From the NCBI RefSeq assembly GCF_965216805.1, contig NZ_CBDCGN010000002.1, positions 2,170,001-2,234,000 of the forward strand: 64,000 nt of DNA. Reading direction: 5' to 3'. The first letter of the stretch is position 1. Each line of letters opens with the position of its first letter. Positions 60,188 to 64,000 of this stretch are shown one piece after another. The position numbers and the translations under genes are program-made. The notes beneath the pieces were generated by a model. It was not told where the DNA came from. It did no database searches and was given only the letters and a program-made list of their open reading frames with translations. Source of the DNA: Panacagrimonas sp965216805. Lineage in GTDB: Bacteria > Pseudomonadota > Gammaproteobacteria > Nevskiales > Nevskiaceae.

Positions 60188-61366
60188 ATGAGTCAAACCG
60201 TCGTTGTTGCCGGCGTGGGCATGGTGCCCTTCACCAAACCGGGCACTTCCGAACCGTATTACGACATGGGCTCCGAGGCGGCCCGCCGCGCGCTGGCCGA
60301 TGCGAGCGTCGATTACAAGCTCGTGCAGCAGGCCTACGTCGGCTACGTGTACGGCGATTCCACCTGCGGGCAGCGCGCGCTGTATCCGGTGGGCATGACC
60401 GGCATCCCGGTGATCAACGTCAACAACAACTGCTCGACGGGATCCACAGCGCTATTTCTTGCGCGCCAGGCTGTGCAGAGCGGCGCGGCGGACTGCGTGA
60501 TCGCGCTCGGCTTCGAGCAGATGAAACCGGGCGCGCTGGGTTCGTACTTCCATGACCGACCGAGTCCTTTCCAGCCCTTCGACACGGTTTGCGACGAACT
60601 TGTCGGCCAGCCGGACGTGCCGCTCGCGATCCGTTACTTCGGCGGCGCCGGCATGGCGCACATGGAAAAATACGGCACCAAGGCCGAGACCTTCGCGAAG
60701 ATTCGCGCCAAGGCCAGCCGTCATGCCATGAACAATCCCGTCGCCCTGTTCCGCAAGGAAGTGACGATGGAAGAAGTCATGGCTTCACCGATGCTGATCG
60801 GACCGATGACGCGCCTGATGGCCTGCCCGCCCACCTGCGGGGCTGCGGCCGCGATCGTCTGCTCGGAGAAGTTCGCCAGGCAGCATGGCCTGGACTCGCG
60901 CGCGAAGATCGTTGCGCAGGCCATGACCACCGACACGCCGGAGACCTTCGAGGCGCGCAACATGATGCAGCTCGTCGGCTTCGACATGGCGCGTGCCGCT
61001 GGCGACCAGGTCTACGCCGCCTCCGGCGTTGATCCCAAGGATGTCAGCGTCGTCGAGCTGCACGACTGTTTCGCGACCAACGAACTGCTCACCTATGAGG
61101 CCTTGCGCCTGGCGTCGGATGGCGGCGGCGAAAAGATGGTGAACGACGGCGACAACACGTACGGCGGTCGCGTCGTGACCAATCCCTCCGGCGGCCTGCT
61201 GTCCAAGGGCCATCCGCTGGGTGCAACCGGCCTGGCCCAGTGCACCGAGTTGGTCCAGCAGTTGCGCGGCACCGCCGAAGCGCGCCAGGTCAAGGGCGCC
61301 CGCACGGCGCTGCAGCACAACCTGGGCCTGGGTGGCGCCTGCGTCGTGACGATGTACCAGGCCTGA
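60188..61366 (+). CDS. SCP2-type thiolase (lipid-transfer protein family)
   Basis: 392 residues. Nucleophile Cys82 in VNNNCSTGSTALFLARQA, catalytic His motifs ELHDCFATNE and GHPLGATG, and the C-terminal Cys in LGLGGACVVTM are all present, so unlike the thiolase-like proteins at 24032 and 25272 its active site is intact. It should cleave 3-oxoacyl-CoA. It leads an operon of two MaoC proteins, an SDR and an acyl-CoA dehydrogenase: a full beta-oxidation set for a particular chain type, probably branched or sterol-like. Confidence 0.93.
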   Translation: MSQTVVVAGVGMVPFTKPGTSEPYYDMGSEAARRALADASVDYKLVQQAYVGYVYGDSTCGQRALYPVGMTGIPVINVNNNCSTGSTALFLARQAVQSGAADCVIALGFEQMKPGALGSYFHDRPSPFQPFDTVCDELVGQPDVPLAIRYFGGAGMAHMEKYGTKAETFAKIRAKASRHAMNNPVALFRKEVTMEEVMASPMLIGPMTRLMACPPTCGAAAAIVCSEKFARQHGLDSRAKIVAQAMTTDTPETFEARNMMQLVGFDMARAAGDQVYAASGVDPKDVSVVELHDCFATNELLTYEALRLASDGGGEKMVNDGDNTYGGRVVTNPSGGLLSKGHPLGATGLAQCTELVQQLRGTAEARQVKGARTALQHNLGLGGACVVTMYQA

Positions 61367-61380
61367 CAGGGAGGGCTTTC

Positions 61381-61839
61381 ATGATCGATACCAAGCACAT
61401 CGGCCGTCAGTTGCCGAGCACCACCTTCGAAGTGGAGAAGGGGCGCCTGCGCTTCTTCGCCAAGGCCACCGGGGAAACCCGACCCGAATACATCGACGAG
61501 GCCGCAGCCAAGGCGGCTGGCTACCGCAGTCTGCCGGTGCCGCCAACCTTTCTCATGGGCGCGGATCTGGATGCCGGCATCATGTTCACACTTCTCGACG
61601 AACTGGGCGTGCCCATCGGCAACATCCTGCACGGCGAACAGAGTTTCACCTACCACGCGCAGGTCTGTGCCGGCGACGTGCTGAAAGTGGACTCGCGCAT
61701 CGCCGACATCTACCAAAAGAAAGGCGGCGCACTCGAGTTCATCGTGAAGGACTCGGTCATCACGGATCAGAACGGCGTCAAGGTGATGGAAGCCCGCAGC
61801 ATCATCGTGGCCCGCAACCCCAAGGAGAAGGCGGCATGA
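61381..61839 (+). CDS. MaoC-like dehydratase, N-terminal (HadA/FAS1-type) partner
   Basis: 152 residues. The hot-dog fold is of the FAS1_DH_region/HadA type (VEKGRLRFFAKATGETRPEY, PVPPTFLMGADLDAG, ILHGEQSFTYHAQVCAGDVL). It lacks the D-x4-H hydratase dyad, which is supplied by the overlapping next gene. Such pairs form heterodimeric (3R)-enoyl hydratases for bulky acyl-CoA, as HadAB or ChsH do. The ATGA overlap with the next gene supports the pairing. Confidence 0.88.
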   Translation: MIDTKHIGRQLPSTTFEVEKGRLRFFAKATGETRPEYIDEAAAKAAGYRSLPVPPTFLMGADLDAGIMFTLLDELGVPIGNILHGEQSFTYHAQVCAGDVLKVDSRIADIYQKKGGALEFIVKDSVITDQNGVKVMEARSIIVARNPKEKAA

Positions 61840-62255
61840 GCGTCCCCACATTCGAGCAGGTCAAGGTCGGCGACGAACTGCCGGCGTTGAAGCTGCCGCG
61901 CATCACGCGCACCACACTGGCCCTGTTTGCCGGCGCCTCGGGCGACCACAACCCGGTCCACATCGATCTGGACTTTGCCAAGGCCGCCGGCATGCCGGAC
62001 GTGTTCGCGCACGGCATGTTGTCGATGGCCTACCTCGGCCGCTTCCTTACCAACTGGGCACCGCAGACGCAGCTTAGGCACTACGCGGTGCGCTTCTCGG
62101 CCATCACGCCGATCGGCGCCAAGCTCACCTGCGGCGGCAAGGTGGTGGAGAAACTCGAACGCAATGGCGAACAGGTCGTGAAGCTCGAGATTGGCGTCGT
62201 GGACGACAAGGGTGAGCTGAAGCTCTCCGGCGATGCGCTGGTCGCACTGAAGTAA
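61836..62255 (+). CDS. MaoC-like dehydratase, catalytic (HadB-type) partner
   Basis: 139 residues. The catalytic signature is FAGASGDHNPVHIDLDFAKA (Asp and His of the hydratase 2 motif), then GMPDVFAHGMLSMAYLG. It overlaps the HadA-type gene and should act as the active half of an enoyl-CoA hydratase heterodimer. The SDR encoded 31 bases downstream is expected to oxidise the resulting hydroxyacyl-CoA. Confidence 0.92.
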   Translation: MSVPTFEQVKVGDELPALKLPRITRTTLALFAGASGDHNPVHIDLDFAKAAGMPDVFAHGMLSMAYLGRFLTNWAPQTQLRHYAVRFSAITPIGAKLTCGGKVVEKLERNGEQVVKLEIGVVDDKGELKLSGDALVALK

Positions 62256-62286
62256 CCCATCCCAATTCAGACAGGAATCAGAAAGC

Positions 62287-63111
62287 ATGAAACTCGAAGG
62301 CAAGGTTGCGCTGGTCACCGGATCGGGCCGTGGTATCGGCCGTGAAATCGCGCTCAAGCTCGCCTCGGAAGGCGCCAACCTGGTCGTCAACGATCTCGAT
62401 GCAGGCCCGGCCGAAGAAACCGTCGCTGCAATCCGCGCGATGGGACGCAAGGCCATCGCGTGCGCCGGCAGCGTGACCGAAAAGGGCTTCGCCGAACGCT
62501 TCGTCAACACCGCCATCGAGCAACTGGGCGGACTCGACATCATCGTCAACAACGCCGGCTACACCTGGGACAACGTCATCCACAAGATGACCGACGAGCA
62601 GTGGCACGCCATCATGGACGTGCACGTCACCGCTCCGTTCCAGATTCTGCGGGCCGCGTCCGAGTACCTGCGCGTGCAGACCAAGAAGGAAGCCATGGAA
62701 GGGCGCGAGGTGTTCCGCAAGGTCGTCAACATCTCTTCGATCGCCGGCACCGGCGGCAACGCAGGCCAGGCCAATTATTCTGCCGGCAAGGCGGCGATCA
62801 TCGGCCTGACCAAGGCGATGTCCAAGGAATGGGGGCGGTACAAGGTCAACGTCAACTGTGTGGCCTTCGGCCTCATCAAGACGCGCCTGACAGAGGCTGC
62901 GGCCGGCAGCGATGCGAGCATTGACGTTGAAGGTCGCAAGATCAAGGTCGGCGTCAATCCCGACCTGCTCAAGACGATGGAAGCCACGGTGCCGCTTGGC
63001 CGCGCCGGCACGCCGACCGAGGCGGCAGGCTCCGTGTACCTGTTCTGCATCCCGGAGTCCAACTACGTCAGCGGACAGGTGCTGGTCTGCGGCGGCGGCT
63101 TCTCGATGTGA
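62287..63111 (+). CDS. Short-chain dehydrogenase/reductase (3-hydroxyacyl-CoA dehydrogenase-like)
   Basis: 274 residues. Cofactor motif TGSGRGIG at residues 11-18, NNAGYTWD, active-site Ser in NISSIAG and Tyr-x3-Lys in ANYSAGKAA. VVNDLDAG after the second strand suggests NAD rather than NADP, as an Asp follows the strand. In an operon with thiolase, paired MaoC hydratase and acyl-CoA dehydrogenase it most likely performs the 3-hydroxyacyl-CoA to 3-oxoacyl-CoA step. Confidence 0.9.
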   Translation: MKLEGKVALVTGSGRGIGREIALKLASEGANLVVNDLDAGPAEETVAAIRAMGRKAIACAGSVTEKGFAERFVNTAIEQLGGLDIIVNNAGYTWDNVIHKMTDEQWHAIMDVHVTAPFQILRAASEYLRVQTKKEAMEGREVFRKVVNISSIAGTGGNAGQANYSAGKAAIIGLTKAMSKEWGRYKVNVNCVAFGLIKTRLTEAAAGSDASIDVEGRKIKVGVNPDLLKTMEATVPLGRAGTPTEAAGSVYLFCIPESNYVSGQVLVCGGGFSM

Positions 63112-63119
63112 GCAAGACG

Positions 63120-64000
63120 ATGAAGAGACCCGAATCGGCGTGGATGAACGAGGAGCTGTCGCTGTTCCGTGACAACGTGCGCAAGTTCATCGCTGCGGAA
63201 ATCACCCCCAACGAGGAGCGATGGGCCGAGCAGCAGCACGTTGACCGCTCGCTTTGGCTCAAGGCGGGTGCGGCGGGGCTGCTGTGCACGGATGTCGCCG
63301 AGGAATTCGGCGGCGCGGGCGGCACCTTCGCGCACGAAGCCGTGATCATGGAAGAACAGGCCTACGCTGGTAATACCGCCTGGGCCAAGGGCGTGCACGA
63401 GATCGTCACCCACTACATCGTGGGCTGCGCCACGCCGGAGCAAAAGAAGCGCTGGCTGCCGAAGCTGGTGTCGGGCGAGATGGTCGGGGCCATCGCCATG
63501 ACCGAACCCGGCACCGGTTCGGACCTGCAGGCCGTGCGCACGCGCGCGGAGCGCGATGGCGGCGATTACATCATCAACGGCTCCAAGACCTTCATCTCCA
63601 ACGGTCATCACACCGGCCTTCTGATCATCGTCTGCAAGACCGATCCCACGTCCGCGGCCAAGGGCATCTCCCTGATCGTGGCCGAGCATCCCACCAGCCT
63701 GCCCGGCTTCAAGCGCGGCCGGCTGTTGCACAAGATCGGGCAGAAGGGTCAGGACACGGCCGAGCTGTTCTTCGAGAATCTGCGCGTGCCGGCAGAGAAT
63801 CTGCTGGGCGGTCGCGAGGGTCAGGGCTTCTACCAGCTCATGAACCAGTTGCCGCGCGAGCGCCTGATCATCGGCGTCGGAGCCATTGCCGCCGCCGAGG
63901 CCGCGATGCACCACACCCTGGCCTATGTGCGCGAGCGCAAGGCCTTCGGCAAGACGCTGCTGGAATTCCAGAACACGCGCTTCAAGCTGGCCGAGCGGCA
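63120..64000 (+). CDS. Acyl-CoA dehydrogenase, 3' end cut by the window
   Basis: The ATG lies 8 bases after the SDR stop. About 293 residues are present and the frame is open at the window end. Motifs: DVAEEFGGAGGTFAHEAVIM, IAMTEPGTGSDLQAVRTRAE, NGSKTFISNGHHTGLL, GGREGQGFYQLMNQLPRERL and ERKAFGKTLLEFQNTRFKLA. The last catalytic region (YEGT area) is outside the window. It supplies the first step of the beta-oxidation operon that begins at 60188. Confidence 0.93.
   Translation, partial: MKRPESAWMNEELSLFRDNVRKFIAAEITPNEERWAEQQHVDRSLWLKAGAAGLLCTDVAEEFGGAGGTFAHEAVIMEEQAYAGNTAWAKGVHEIVTHYIVGCATPEQKKRWLPKLVSGEMVGAIAMTEPGTGSDLQAVRTRAERDGGDYIINGSKTFISNGHHTGLLIIVCKTDPTSAAKGISLIVAEHPTSLPGFKRGRLLHKIGQKGQDTAELFFENLRVPAENLLGGREGQGFYQLMNQLPRERLIIGVGAIAAAEAAMHHTLAYVRERKAFGKTLLEFQNTRFKLAER

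Overview
The window is GC-rich, tightly packed proteobacterial chromosome. Gene order and protein families point to a hydrocarbon-degrading gammaproteobacterium, perhaps of the Nevskiales/Solimonadaceae type; this placement is inference from gene content. I see no tRNA, rRNA, insertion sequence, phage gene or CRISPR array.

The most striking content is two complete, clearly different copper membrane monooxygenase (CuMMO; PmoCAB/AmoCAB family) operons about 43 kb apart, both on the minus strand: operon 1 at about 8.1-12.0 kb and operon 2 at about 51.8-58.3 kb. Both have the order C, A, B, then a membrane-anchored periplasmic protein whose mature N-terminus is predicted to be His. All catalytic copper ligands known from PmoB and PmoC are present in both copies. 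Operon 2 continues into copC, a CopD-cytochrome c-redoxin fusion and a His-rich periplasmic protein.

Layout. 1-8.1 kb (+): an acyl-CoA ligase (cut by the window edge), two CaiB-type CoA transferases, a MaoC hydratase, an acyl-CoA dehydrogenase, and MmgE/PrpD, CitE-like and enoyl-CoA hydratase genes, resembling an itaconate- or methylsuccinate-type route. 8.1-12.1 kb (-): CuMMO operon 1. 12.1-17.6 kb (+): a TetR regulator, then a MarR-controlled TolC/HlyD/EmrB-type efflux system. 17.7-19.4 kb (-): glutaryl-CoA dehydrogenase and a MaoC hydratase. 19.6-22.4 kb (+): a DUF445 protein and a wax-ester synthase-like acyltransferase. 22.6-34.6 kb (+): one long operon with a KASIII/DUF35 fusion, two thiolase-fold proteins, a DUF35 protein, two acyl-CoA dehydrogenases, an AtuA-family protein and a three-subunit biotin-dependent acyl-CoA carboxylase. 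34.6-37.9 kb (-): ferredoxin, a CYP153-type P450 and two MerR regulators. 38.0-46.3 kb: a YCF48/DUF1302/DUF1329 group (-) with a divergent RND/MMPL exporter (+). 46.4-51.4 kb (+): an OmpA-like protein, a second wax-ester synthase-like protein and a PQQ-cytochrome c alcohol dehydrogenase. 51.8-58.3 kb (-): CuMMO operon 2. 58.6-64 kb (+): aldehyde dehydrogenase, thiolase, paired MaoC dehydratases, an SDR and a truncated acyl-CoA dehydrogenase.

Working model (inference): the two CuMMOs and CYP153 hydroxylate different hydrocarbons; the PQQ dehydrogenase and aldehyde dehydrogenase take the alcohols to acids; the ligase and CoA transferases activate them; and the acyl-CoA dehydrogenases, hydratases, thiolases and AtuA/carboxylase module degrade linear, branched or cyclic acyl chains. 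Surplus acyl groups could become wax esters. A near-palindromic motif (TTCTAACA-N2-YGYTTG) recurs upstream of three of these units and may be a shared operator.
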